Shown: piece after piece, positions 1 to 6,793 of the stretch
Numbering within the stretch: position 1 is the first letter of the stretch
Layout of the letters: the number at the start of each line of letters is the position of its first letter
NCBI GenBank assembly: GCA_015229045.1
Contig: JADGCJ010000030.1
Location: 1 to 30,477 of the forward strand
Direction: 5' to 3'
Source of the DNA: Magnetococcales bacterium
GTDB taxonomy: Bacteria > Pseudomonadota > Magnetococcia > Magnetococcales > DC0425bin3
DNA: 30,477 nt
Made by a program: the position numbers and the translations under genes
Notes under the pieces: model-generated
What the model saw: only the letters and a program-made list of their open reading frames with translations
The model's database searches: none
Told to the model about the DNA's origin: nothing

Positions 1-414
1 GTGGATATCAATCCCAACTACATCACCCCCAAGATGTTGCAGTTCCGCTTGCAGAAAATCATGGACGAGTACGTGGCCGGTGTCAGCACGGGCTACGTGA
101 CCAACGAAACCATGATGACCATCGCCGTGGCCAAGATTCAGGAGCTGAAGAAGGACTCCGAAAAGATGATGGCCCGCGACCTGCACGAACTGATGCGCGC
201 CTGGGAAAATTATCACCGCATCTATGCCGGCGAAGCCCATCTGCGGCACATGCTGTTCCGCAAAGAGACCCGCTACCCCGGCTTCTACTACAACATGGAC
301 TACAACTTCGTCGACGAAAAGAACTGGAAGTGCTTCGTCAACTCCAAGATCGACCCCAAGACGGGCGAATGGGTTGCCTTCAAGAAAGAGCACAAGGATC
401 TGGTTCCCAAGTGA
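1..414 (+). CDS. aprA: adenylylsulfate reductase, alpha subunit (C-terminal part)
   Basis: This is the last 137 residues of AprA, the FAD subunit of APS reductase, which interconverts sulfite plus AMP with adenylylsulfate in the cytoplasm. The region with HLRHMLFRKETRYPGFYY followed by NWKCFVNSKIDP and TGEW is the typical AprA C-terminal domain. The gene is cut by the window edge, so the GTG at position 1 is an internal Val codon rather than a start. In this context (flavocytochrome c and SoxYZ nearby) it most likely runs in the oxidative direction in sulfur oxidation, but the C-terminus alone cannot separate oxidising from reducing AprA. It ends at 414 and a strong hairpin terminator follows at 519, so it is the last gene of its transcript (aprBA would lie upstream, outside the window). 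Confidence 0.9.
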   Translation: MDINPNYITPKMLQFRLQKIMDEYVAGVSTGYVTNETMMTIAVAKIQELKKDSEKMMARDLHELMRAWENYHRIYAGEAHLRHMLFRKETRYPGFYYNMDYNFVDEKNWKCFVNSKIDPKTGEWVAFKKEHKDLVPK

Positions 415-518
415 TGGCAGAGCAACGTTTGTCGGGGTGGCAGCGTCTGCCATCCCGGCAGCACCTTCGTCCATGTAGGGATGGGAAGAGAGGTTGTCTC
501 CTCGCCCGGATGTAGGTC

Positions 519-551
519 ATGGGCGCCACCTGCTGGCGCCCATTTTTTTTT
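519..551 (+). terminator. Rho-independent terminator after aprA
   Basis: A perfect 10-bp stem (519-528 with 534-543, sequence ATGGGCGCCA) and a 5-nt loop are followed directly by nine T residues. It closes the aprA transcript. The next gene's ribosome-binding site begins only a few bases after the T tract, so that gene needs its own promoter or readthrough. Confidence 0.9.
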
Positions 552-567
552 GTGGAGGGATTGCCGC

Positions 568-1482
568 ATGTCCGATGAGATTGAGGATTCCGTGGATGCC
601 CAGGATCTGGAAAGAGTCCTGGCTCTGGACGAAGAGATGCGTGACATGCCCCGGGAGACACGCAATGTCCTGCACCCGGTCAAGCTCTCCGGGAAAGACA
701 GCATGCGTTTTCGTTGCCATCCGGAGATATCCTGTTTCAACGCCTGCTGTCAGAATGTCGAAATTGTCCTGACGCCGTATGATTTATATCGGTTGCGGCG
801 ACGTTTGGGTCTCTCTCCCGAGACGTTTCTTTACGAATATGCCATACCCGCTTCTTTGGCCAAGGGGCAGTTGCCGGTGGCCCTGATCCAGATGGATCCC
901 GAGACGGGTCGCTGTCCGTTCAACAGGCCGGAGGGGTGTTCGGTCTATGCCGACCGGCCGGTGACCTGCCGCTACTATCCGATCGGTATGGCCCTGATGC
1001 GACGCCAGGAGAGCCAAAGCGGCGAGGATTTTTATTTTTTGATCAAAGAGGATTTTTGTCAGGGGCACAAGGAGGAGAAGATCTGGACGGTCCAGGAGTG
1101 GCGCGAAGACCAGGGCAGCGATGGCTATGATGAGCAGAATCGCAGCTGGATGGAGTTGATCATCAAACGGCGGTCGGCGGGAGATATGGTGCAGACCTCC
1201 CTGCCGGTTTCCGAGATGTTTTACATGGCCAGCACCAATCCGGAAGCGACCCGGCAGTTTTTATTCGATTCCAGTTTCATGAAACGCTACCAGGTGGATG
1301 CGCAGACCGAAGAGCAGATCAAACATGATGATCTTGCTCTGACGGAGTTCGCCCTGGCATGGCTCAAGAGCGTTCTGTTTGGCGATCCCTTCGTGCCGGT
1401 GCGACCCGAGGTCTTTGCGGAGATGAGACAACGCCGTGCCCAGGCCAAGGCGGATGCAGCAGCGCAAAAACCGGAAACCTGA
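568..1482 (+). CDS. YkgJ/UPF0153-family cysteine-cluster protein
   Basis: The protein has 304 residues. It carries the Cys cluster of the YkgJ (UPF0153) family, predicted to bind zinc or an Fe-S cluster: C50, C56, C60 and C61 in the FRCHPEISCFNACC region, then C116, C124 (GRCPFNRPEGC) and C134 (RPVTCRYYP), with C164 (EDFCQGH) as a further candidate. The biochemical role of the family is unknown. The C-terminal half (about 170-304) is charged and has no motif I recognise. The ATG at 568 is chosen because a GGAGGG ribosome-binding site lies 10 bases upstream. An in-frame upstream ATG at 481 would run through the aprA terminator and is unlikely. The Nudix gene starts 3 bp downstream, so the two are probably co-transcribed. 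Confidence 0.8.
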   Translation: MSDEIEDSVDAQDLERVLALDEEMRDMPRETRNVLHPVKLSGKDSMRFRCHPEISCFNACCQNVEIVLTPYDLYRLRRRLGLSPETFLYEYAIPASLAKGQLPVALIQMDPETGRCPFNRPEGCSVYADRPVTCRYYPIGMALMRRQESQSGEDFYFLIKEDFCQGHKEEKIWTVQEWREDQGSDGYDEQNRSWMELIIKRRSAGDMVQTSLPVSEMFYMASTNPEATRQFLFDSSFMKRYQVDAQTEEQIKHDDLALTEFALAWLKSVLFGDPFVPVRPEVFAEMRQRRAQAKADAAAQKPET

Positions 1483-1485
1483 CCC

Positions 1486-1926
1486 ATGATCGTGCGACCC
1501 GGGGGGTTGATCGTCCATGAGAGGAGGCTGCTGCTCATGCGCTATGTGTATGGGGGCAAGGATCGGTTCAACATCCCTGGCGGCAAGCCGGATCCGGGAG
1601 AGAATCTGCGCCAATGCCTGCGTCGGGAACTGGTCGAGGAGTTGAATCTGGAGCTCAATGTCGGAAAACTGCTCTTCCTGGTCGAGAGTGAAGGGGGGGG
1701 GCGGGAGGTGCTTCATCCGCTTTTTCGTGTGGAGGAGGGAGCATCTCGGCCTGAACCCCGACTGAATCGCCAACAGACATCAGCCCTGGACGTGGTCTGG
1801 ATGGCTGCCCCCGAACTGCGACGGGCGGCCCTGTATCCGCACATTCCGGAGTTGCTGGCGCAGTGGCTGGAAGGAGTGGATCCTGACGACATGTATTTGG
1901 GGCGTATTTCTCAATCGTGGACATGA
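1486..1926 (+). CDS. Nudix hydrolase
   Basis: This 146-residue protein has a clear Nudix box: GGKPDPGE, then seven residues, then RRELVEELNL at about residues 29-51. It matches GX5EX7REUXEEXGU except that the usual Gly near the end is Asn. Nudix enzymes hydrolyse nucleoside diphosphates linked to another group; the substrate cannot be told here. The N-terminus begins directly with the beta-strand MIVRPGGLIVHERRLLLM, which resembles ADP-sugar or housecleaning Nudix proteins. It starts 3 bp after the YkgJ-family gene, so it is probably in one operon with it. No terminator is obvious after it, and the following 200 bp are AT-rich. Confidence 0.85.
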   Translation: MIVRPGGLIVHERRLLLMRYVYGGKDRFNIPGGKPDPGENLRQCLRRELVEELNLELNVGKLLFLVESEGGGREVLHPLFRVEEGASRPEPRLNRQQTSALDVVWMAAPELRRAALYPHIPELLAQWLEGVDPDDMYLGRISQSWT

Positions 1927-2032
1927 ACAGGCCTGTATAATCCAGATTGAAGATGATGTTATATTTTATTATTCACGTTGACATCAGAAGAGTGGAATAT
2001 TAGAGATTTTATAAATTGTGTCTGGGCAGGTA

Positions 2033-2060
2033 TTGACTTTTTTTAGGGATGAGATAGGAT
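2033..2060 (+). promoter_or_regulatory. candidate sigma-70 promoter for the DUF302-fccAB operon
   Basis: TTGACT (2033-2038), a 16-bp spacer and TAGGAT (2055-2060) lie in an AT-rich intergenic stretch about 75 bp before the DUF302 gene. The match and position are good but not proven. No operator-like repeat was seen next to it. Confidence 0.45.
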
Positions 2061-2133
2061 CCCGGACATCGGAAAGGTCGGTTGCCGGTGGGGATGGCGA
2101 CAATAGAGCGGGTATGAAAAGTGAAAGGAGCGG

Positions 2134-2727
2134 ATGACTCACATGGCTGTCATAAGGAATTTGTTGGCGCTTCTCGGGCTGCTCGCGTTGGTTGCTGGGG
2201 TAGTCGGCTACGGAATGATAGGGCCGGTCCTGGGGGAGTTCGACCCCGAATTCATAGGGGTCTACGGTCAGTTTGCACAAAAGCTTCTGAAGACCAAAGA
2301 TCCGGGTTCGACGATGGTCTACTCGGTTCCGGTCAAAGAGGGTGTTTCAGTCGAGGATGTCAAAGAGTCCTTGAAGAGTCTGGCTGCGGAGCGGAACTTT
2401 CTCTTCGTTGGGGAAGCGCCATTCTACAAGCAGGTCGAGGCGACGACCGGCAAACCCTACCGGCACATTGCCTTCATGTCGTTTTGTGATGCCAAGGTTG
2501 GCAAGATGATGGCGGATTACAACGATGTCTATACTGCCTTCATGCCTTGTCGGGTCTCGGTCGTTGAGGACAAGACCAAGCCTGGAAAGTATTGGTTGCA
2601 CACCATGAGTCTGGACATGATGATCCACGGGGGTAAAGAGTTGCCCCCCGAACTCAAAAGAGAAGCACAGCGTATCTGGAAGACCATGCAGGAGATCATG
2701 AACGGGGCGGCCGGTGGCCAGTTTTGA
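2134..2727 (+). CDS. DUF302-domain protein, membrane-anchored, upstream of fccAB
   Basis: The 197-residue protein has an N-terminal hydrophobic segment (about residues 5-28, a signal anchor) followed by a DUF302 domain, seen in the FLFVGEAPFYKQVEATTGK and FMSFCDAKVGKMM...AFMPCRVSV portion (about 85-165). DUF302 proteins have no firm biochemical role, but they recur next to sulfide- or thiosulfate-oxidation genes, as here. The membrane anchor suggests that the domain faces the periplasm, where FccAB and SoxYZ also work. The ATG at 2134 has an AAAGGAG only 3 bases before it. An ATG at 2143, 12 bases from that site, is an equally plausible start. It is the first gene of the likely DUF302-fccA-fccB operon. 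Confidence 0.75.
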   Translation: MTHMAVIRNLLALLGLLALVAGVVGYGMIGPVLGEFDPEFIGVYGQFAQKLLKTKDPGSTMVYSVPVKEGVSVEDVKESLKSLAAERNFLFVGEAPFYKQVEATTGKPYRHIAFMSFCDAKVGKMMADYNDVYTAFMPCRVSVVEDKTKPGKYWLHTMSLDMMIHGGKELPPELKREAQRIWKTMQEIMNGAAGGQF

Positions 2728-2803
2728 TGGCTGGAGGTCTGTTCCTGGTGGTCAACCCAGGGAACGGGGTATGTGTCCTTGTCACCAATAGCTGGAGGGA
2801 GAG

Positions 2804-3409
2804 ATGCATTACATGAATAGACGCACGTTGGTCCTGGCCGCAGGGGTGGTGGTCGGAGGATTATGGAGCGTTCCGGCCATGGCTGGTCCTACACCGTCGA
2901 TGCTGAGCAATACATGTGCCGGGTGTCATGGCCTGAATGGCGTGGCACCTGGGCCGTCCATTCCGTCGATCGCCGGGATGCCCGTCAATTTTTTAAAACA
3001 GATGATGACCGAATACATGAAGGATGAACGGCCATCGACCATCATGGGCCGAGTCGCGAAGGGCTACAGCGACATTGAAATTGAAGCCATCGCCAAACAT
3101 TTTTCCGAGCTGAAGTGGGGTTCTTACAGTGGAGCCTCGGTCAAGGGTAAGGCCCCTGACCCGGACAAGGCACAAAAAGGAAAAAGCCTGGCCAAAGAGT
3201 GCGAAAAATGCCACGAAGAGGGTGGCAAGAAACAGGATGAAGATACACCCCGACTGGCCGGGCAGTGGTTGGAATACCTGTTGGTCAAGGTCGATGACTA
3301 TAAGACCAACGAGAAATATCCTCAGCCCAAAAAGATGAAGAGTCAGATGGACAAGCTATCCGTTGAGGATTTGGAAGCGGTCTCACACTACTTCGCCAGC
3401 CAGAAATAA
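2804..3409 (+). CDS. fccA: flavocytochrome c sulfide dehydrogenase, dihaem cytochrome subunit
   Basis: This 201-residue exported protein is a dihaem c-type cytochrome. Its signal peptide ends near AMA-GP (about residue 27). The two CXXCH haem sites are CAGCH at 38-42 and CEKCH at 133-137, one in each of two tandem cytochrome domains. M81 and M178 or M182 are candidate axial ligands. Length and two-domain layout fit FccA, which passes electrons from the FccB flavin to a soluble cytochrome in the periplasm. The gene directly downstream is fccB, which makes the assignment firm. The start is taken at ATG 2804 after GGAGGGAGAG; the in-frame ATG at 2813 is an alternative. Confidence 0.88.
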   Translation: MHYMNRRTLVLAAGVVVGGLWSVPAMAGPTPSMLSNTCAGCHGLNGVAPGPSIPSIAGMPVNFLKQMMTEYMKDERPSTIMGRVAKGYSDIEIEAIAKHFSELKWGSYSGASVKGKAPDPDKAQKGKSLAKECEKCHEEGGKKQDEDTPRLAGQWLEYLLVKVDDYKTNEKYPQPKKMKSQMDKLSVEDLEAVSHYFASQK

Positions 3410-3431
3410 CGGGCAAGAGGAGAGAAATATC

Positions 3432-4712
3432 ATGTATGATCTGACACGTCGTCGTTTTGTCAAGTTGACTGGTGGTCTTGCTGCAGCTGGCCTGACCGCT
3501 CCGTTGTTCTCTTCGTCGGCCCGTGCCAACCAGGGCAAGAAGCATGTCGTGGTCATCGGGGGGGGGTATGGTGGAGCCATCGCCGCCAAGTATTTGCATG
3601 TGGCCGACCCCAGCATTGCCGTGACCCTGATCGAGAAAGAGAAGATCTACTACTCCTGTCCCCTGAGCAACCCGGTCATTGTCGGCATCCGCGACATGAA
3701 AGTGCAAAGATGGGGCTACGATCATCTTCTCAAACACGGCGTCAATGTCCAGCACGATGAGGTGGTGGAGATTGATCCGGTCAAAAGGACAGTCGCGACA
3801 GCCAAGGGCTTGTCGTTCTCCTACGACAAACTGGTCGTTTCGCCCGGGGTGGACTTCAAGTGGGACGCCATCGAAGGGTATACCGAAAAGGCCAGCGAGA
3901 AGATGCCCCACGGCTGGAAAGCCGGTCCGCAGACCCTGTTGTTGCAGGAGCAGTTGGGTGCCATGAAAGATGGCGACCCCTACATCATCGTGGCTCCGCC
4001 CATGCCTTTCCGTTGCCCCCCCGGTCCCTACGAGCGGGCAGGTCTGGTGGCTTGGTATCTGAAGAAACATAAACCCAGATCCAAGGTCATCATCCTGGAT
4101 GCCAAGGACAAGTTTGCCAAACAGTCCCTCTTTGTGAATGGTTGGAAAGAGCTTGGCTACAACGTTGAGTGGGTGCCGGTGAACGAAGGTGGCAAAGTGA
4201 CGCGGGTGGACGCAGAGAACATGTCCGTCCACACGGAGATGCAAGAGTACAAAAGCTCGGCCATCAACATCATTCCGCCACAAAAGGCTGGCAAGATTGC
4301 CCACGCCGCAGGCCTGGTCGATAAATCGGGTTGGTGTCCGGTCAACCAGAAAACTTTTGAATCGACGCTTCACAAGGATATCTACGTCATTGGCGATGCG
4401 TGTATCGCCACGGCAGAAATTCCCAAGTCAGGGTTTGCCGCCAACAGCGAAGCCAAAATTGCCGCAGCCGCCATCGTGGCTGCCTTCAAGGGCGAAGGTG
4501 AACCGGATCCCTCTTACGTCAATACCTGCTACAGCCTGCTGGCCCCGGACTATGGGATTTCCGTCGCTGCTGTCTGGGCTTACAGAAATAATGCCGTAAC
4601 CAAGGTTTCCGGCGGGGTTTCGCCCGAAAAGGCCTCGGCTGCTTTTCGCAAGCAGGAAGCCTCGTATGCCGAAAGCTGGTACCAGAGCATCATGGCAGAA
4701 ATGTTCTCCTGA
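3432..4712 (+). CDS. fccB: flavocytochrome c sulfide dehydrogenase, FAD subunit
   Basis: The 426-residue protein oxidises sulfide to sulfur or polysulfide in the periplasm and reduces FccA. A Tat signal (RRRFVKLTGG, residues 6-15) precedes a Rossmann FAD site (GGGYGG, 43-48). C76 (YYSCPLSN) sits where FccB binds FAD covalently. C195 (RCPPGPYERA) and C366 (NTCYSLLAPDYG) match the redox-active pair by spacing from the family. The C-terminal 75 residues are the FCSD flavin-binding domain. The ATG at 3432 is chosen because the Tat motif begins 5 residues later and a GGAGAG precedes it; an upstream in-frame ATG at 3363 lies inside fccA. It follows fccA by 22 bp and ends at a terminator. Confidence 0.92.
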   Translation: MYDLTRRRFVKLTGGLAAAGLTAPLFSSSARANQGKKHVVVIGGGYGGAIAAKYLHVADPSIAVTLIEKEKIYYSCPLSNPVIVGIRDMKVQRWGYDHLLKHGVNVQHDEVVEIDPVKRTVATAKGLSFSYDKLVVSPGVDFKWDAIEGYTEKASEKMPHGWKAGPQTLLLQEQLGAMKDGDPYIIVAPPMPFRCPPGPYERAGLVAWYLKKHKPRSKVIILDAKDKFAKQSLFVNGWKELGYNVEWVPVNEGGKVTRVDAENMSVHTEMQEYKSSAINIIPPQKAGKIAHAAGLVDKSGWCPVNQKTFESTLHKDIYVIGDACIATAEIPKSGFAANSEAKIAAAAIVAAFKGEGEPDPSYVNTCYSLLAPDYGISVAAVWAYRNNAVTKVSGGVSPEKASAAFRKQEASYAESWYQSIMAEMFS

Positions 4713-4734
4713 TCCGCGTTGTATATGCCTTGGA

Positions 4735-4763
4735 GAAGCGGGGGAGATCCCCGCTTCTTTTTT
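4735..4763 (+). terminator. Rho-independent terminator after fccB
   Basis: A 9-bp GC-rich stem (GAAGCGGGG at 4735-4743 with CCCCGCTTC at 4749-4757) and loop GAGAT are followed by six T residues. It separates the fccAB transcript from soxYZ. Confidence 0.9.
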
Positions 4764-4808
4764 ATTATGAAAAAACAAATGGTTGTGGATGTCGGCGGCT
4801 GGTTTTCC

Positions 4809-4837
4809 TTGACGGCGGGGGGGGCGGTCGTTTATCC
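4809..4837 (+). promoter_or_regulatory. weak candidate promoter for soxYZ
   Basis: TTGACG (4809-4814), a 17-bp G-rich spacer and TTATCC (4832-4837) lie between the fccB terminator and soxY. The -10 match is poor. A promoter is needed somewhere in this 155-bp gap because fccB is terminated, but the exact site is uncertain. Confidence 0.25.
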
Positions 4838-4918
4838 ATGGGCCAGGGCGCTTTTGCTGCCGGGGACGGTGTAGGGGAGTCTGCTCATTGAGTCGTGGTG
4901 ACGGTCGGAGAGGATAAT

Positions 4919-5389
4919 ATGCGTCAATCTGAAATGAAAAAATGGAGTCGCAGGGAGTTTTTCTTGACGACGGGAGTGGCCGGGCTGGGCATGGTAGCCA
5001 TGACGGCGCTGCCACATGTGGCTGAGGCCACGGATATCGCGGCCGTCATCGCCGAGCACGCCGGACCGGGAACCCCGGTCATGGAAAAAGTGACCGTTGA
5101 TGCACCGGAAAAGGCTGAGAATGGTGCCTTGGTGCGGCTTCCCATCAAGGTGGCTCATCCCATGGAAGCGGGCAATTATGTGGAATCGGTCTCCATCTTC
5201 GTCGAAGAGAATCCCAAGCCTTTTGTCGGCAAATTTGAGTTTTTTCCAGAGTCCGGGGCTGTGGACATGGAGGTCCGTATCAAAATGGCCAAGCCTTCCA
5301 ATATTCACGTCATTGCCAAGACCAACTCGGGCAAACTGTTTGGCGTCGTCAAAAAGATCGATGTCGCTGAAGGCGGCTGTGCGGGTTGA
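4919..5389 (+). CDS. soxY: thiosulfate oxidation carrier protein SoxY
   Basis: SoxY (156 residues) is the periplasmic carrier whose C-terminal Cys holds sulfur intermediates during Sox-dependent oxidation. The sequence has a Tat signal (SRREFFLTTG near residues 10-19), a beta-rich core (about 50-150) and the C-terminal swinging arm GGCAG with C154. The arm is normally GGCGG, so this is a one-residue variant. The ATG at 4919 has GGAGAGGA five bases upstream and puts the Tat motif at the usual distance; an in-frame GTG at 4895 would only add eight residues. soxZ follows 45 bp downstream. SoxA, X, B and CD are not in this window. Confidence 0.9.
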   Translation: MRQSEMKKWSRREFFLTTGVAGLGMVAMTALPHVAEATDIAAVIAEHAGPGTPVMEKVTVDAPEKAENGALVRLPIKVAHPMEAGNYVESVSIFVEENPKPFVGKFEFFPESGAVDMEVRIKMAKPSNIHVIAKTNSGKLFGVVKKIDVAEGGCAG

Positions 5390-5434
5390 CGGACGGATAA
5401 GTGATCTTTCCCCATTAAAATTTGGAGAAACTCT

Positions 5435-5770
5435 ATGTCAGATGTTGGAGGACCCCGCATCGCCGAGGTCAAGGGGCCAGTGGCGCCCGGGACCATGGTT
5501 GAAATCAAAGCCGCCATTCGCCACCCGATGGAGAGCGGCCTGCGCAAGGACAAGGACTCCGGAGAGGTCGTTCCCGCTCATTTCATCGAGAAGGTCGAGG
5601 CGGTCTATCTGGATAAACCCGTCATGCGCGCCACCTGGACCGGGGCCATGTCAAAAAATCCGTTTTTCCGCTTCAACGTGAAAGCCACCAAGAGCGGCAA
5701 GCTGAAAATCACCTGGACCGATAACAAAGGTGGCAGTTGGAGCCAGGAGACCGAGATCAAGGTACAATAA
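5435..5770 (+). CDS. soxZ: thiosulfate oxidation carrier complex protein SoxZ
   Basis: SoxZ (111 residues) is the partner that forms a tight heterodimer with SoxY. The immunoglobulin-like fold is recognisable from VEIKAAIRHPMESGLRKD, HFIEKVEAVYLD and the C-terminal KLKITWTDNKGG..SQETEIKV. Length fits the family, and there is no signal peptide, as expected for a protein exported by hitch-hiking with the Tat-targeted SoxY. A GGAG 8 bases before the ATG supports the start. It is the last gene of the soxYZ unit, with a strong terminator 25 bp later. Confidence 0.92.
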   Translation: MSDVGGPRIAEVKGPVAPGTMVEIKAAIRHPMESGLRKDKDSGEVVPAHFIEKVEAVYLDKPVMRATWTGAMSKNPFFRFNVKATKSGKLKITWTDNKGGSWSQETEIKVQ

Positions 5771-5794
5771 TTGCTTCCTGTTGGGAGAGTCCAG

Positions 5795-5825
5795 AACCGC
5801 CCGGTGGCGTCCGGGCGGTTTTTTT
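5795..5825 (+). terminator. Rho-independent terminator after soxZ
   Basis: A perfect 10-bp stem (AACCGCCCGG at 5795-5804 with CCGGGCGGTT at 5811-5820) and a 6-nt loop run into a T tract. It ends the soxYZ transcript. Confidence 0.93.
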
Positions 5826-5835
5826 GTTGATCGCC

Positions 5836-5855
5836 GATGATTTTCAAGAATCATC
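5836..5855. promoter_or_regulatory. short inverted repeat upstream of the hydrolase gene
   Basis: GATGATT (5836-5842) and AATCATC (5849-5855) are perfect 7-bp arms around a 6-nt spacer, 35 bp before the next start codon. It could be an operator or a small mRNA hairpin; there is no T tract, so it is not a terminator. Confidence 0.3.
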
Positions 5856-5890
5856 ACGGGTAAGGCAACAATCGTCATTGAGGAGGCACG

Positions 5891-6763
5891 GTGATAGACT
5901 GGTTTGAGCGGAGGATGCGCCTTGGCAGTGGTTTGATCGACATCCTTTTTTACGATCTGGTCGCTCTGAGCGACATGGAACTGTTGCAGGTTGCCGAGGC
6001 CAAAGAGGGAGAGATCCTTGTCGTGTCGCCGGGTTTTGGTATGGGGGAGATACCCACCTATGCGACGGTGGATGCCTTTCTGGAAGCCTGTGGCGGCGAA
6101 GGTGGCGTCGATACGGTGGTCATAGCCGGCGTGGGGAGCAGCGCGGCGGGTACGGCAGCCCTGGCCAAAAATGTGGCCAATGTGCTGGAAAAACCTGTTG
6201 CCGGCATCGTGTCCAGCCTGGGTTGGCGCGACATCTTTACCCATGGAATCAAAGGGTTGACGGCTGAAAGGCTGCCAGAACGCCTCAATTCCGTTTTCCA
6301 GTTCTGGAGCGGCCTGCTGCGTGAGGTCACCAACGATGTCTTTTGGGGACAAATGGTGCGCTTCCGGATCAAGGGAAGCTACGTGGAAGGGATCCCGGAG
6401 TCGGAAATTCTGCTCGACATGTTGCGTCGCAACCAGAAAAACATGCGTACCCTGGTGGGGCACAGCAAGGGGAGCCTCAGTATAGCCAACGCCTTGTTCG
6501 GTCTGAAGGACCACAACGCCATCGAGAATCCGGCGATCAATGTCGTGACCTTTGGTTGCGGGGTCAACGTTCCCAGTTCCTATCGCAACATTTTCCAGTA
6601 CATCGGAACCTGGGACATGTTGGGTATCACCAACACCACCGCCAAAGGTGAGTTGTGGCGCGGTCTGAACTGGGTGTGGTTCAAGGGGCATGACACCAAC
6701 AGCCTCAATCAGTTTCATCTGCCGGTGGTGGATATTCTGAAAGAGCTGAAACCGCGTCTGTGA
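5891..6763 (+). CDS. alpha/beta-hydrolase-fold-like protein of unknown substrate
   Basis: This 290-residue protein starts at GTG 5891 with AGGAGG 5 bases upstream. It contains a nucleophile-elbow-like motif GHSKG (residues 190-194, LVGHSKGSLSIANALFG), so S192 is a candidate catalytic Ser of a lipase or esterase-type alpha/beta hydrolase. A conserved-looking VVSPGFGMG (45-52) and VVIAGVGSSAAG (76-87) would be the preceding strands. H718-type assignments cannot be made, but D and His residues in the last 40 residues (FKGHDTNSLNQFHLP) could complete a triad. There is no signal peptide. The family is not one I recognise. The Sel1-repeat gene follows 30 bp downstream, so the two may be co-transcribed. 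Confidence 0.65.
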   Translation: MIDWFERRMRLGSGLIDILFYDLVALSDMELLQVAEAKEGEILVVSPGFGMGEIPTYATVDAFLEACGGEGGVDTVVIAGVGSSAAGTAALAKNVANVLEKPVAGIVSSLGWRDIFTHGIKGLTAERLPERLNSVFQFWSGLLREVTNDVFWGQMVRFRIKGSYVEGIPESEILLDMLRRNQKNMRTLVGHSKGSLSIANALFGLKDHNAIENPAINVVTFGCGVNVPSSYRNIFQYIGTWDMLGITNTTAKGELWRGLNWVWFKGHDTNSLNQFHLPVVDILKELKPRL

Positions 6764-6793
6764 TTGGGCAGGTCTTTCTGCGGGGGGGATGCA

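Noticed and set aside
481..567. An earlier start for the YkgJ-family gene
   Set aside because: The extension would be read through the aprA terminator, and the ATG at 568 has an excellent ribosome-binding site.
3285..4373. A 362-residue minus-strand open frame across fccB
   Set aside because: It is the shadow of fccB, which has Tat, FAD and cysteine motifs; the minus-strand translation has no domain signal.
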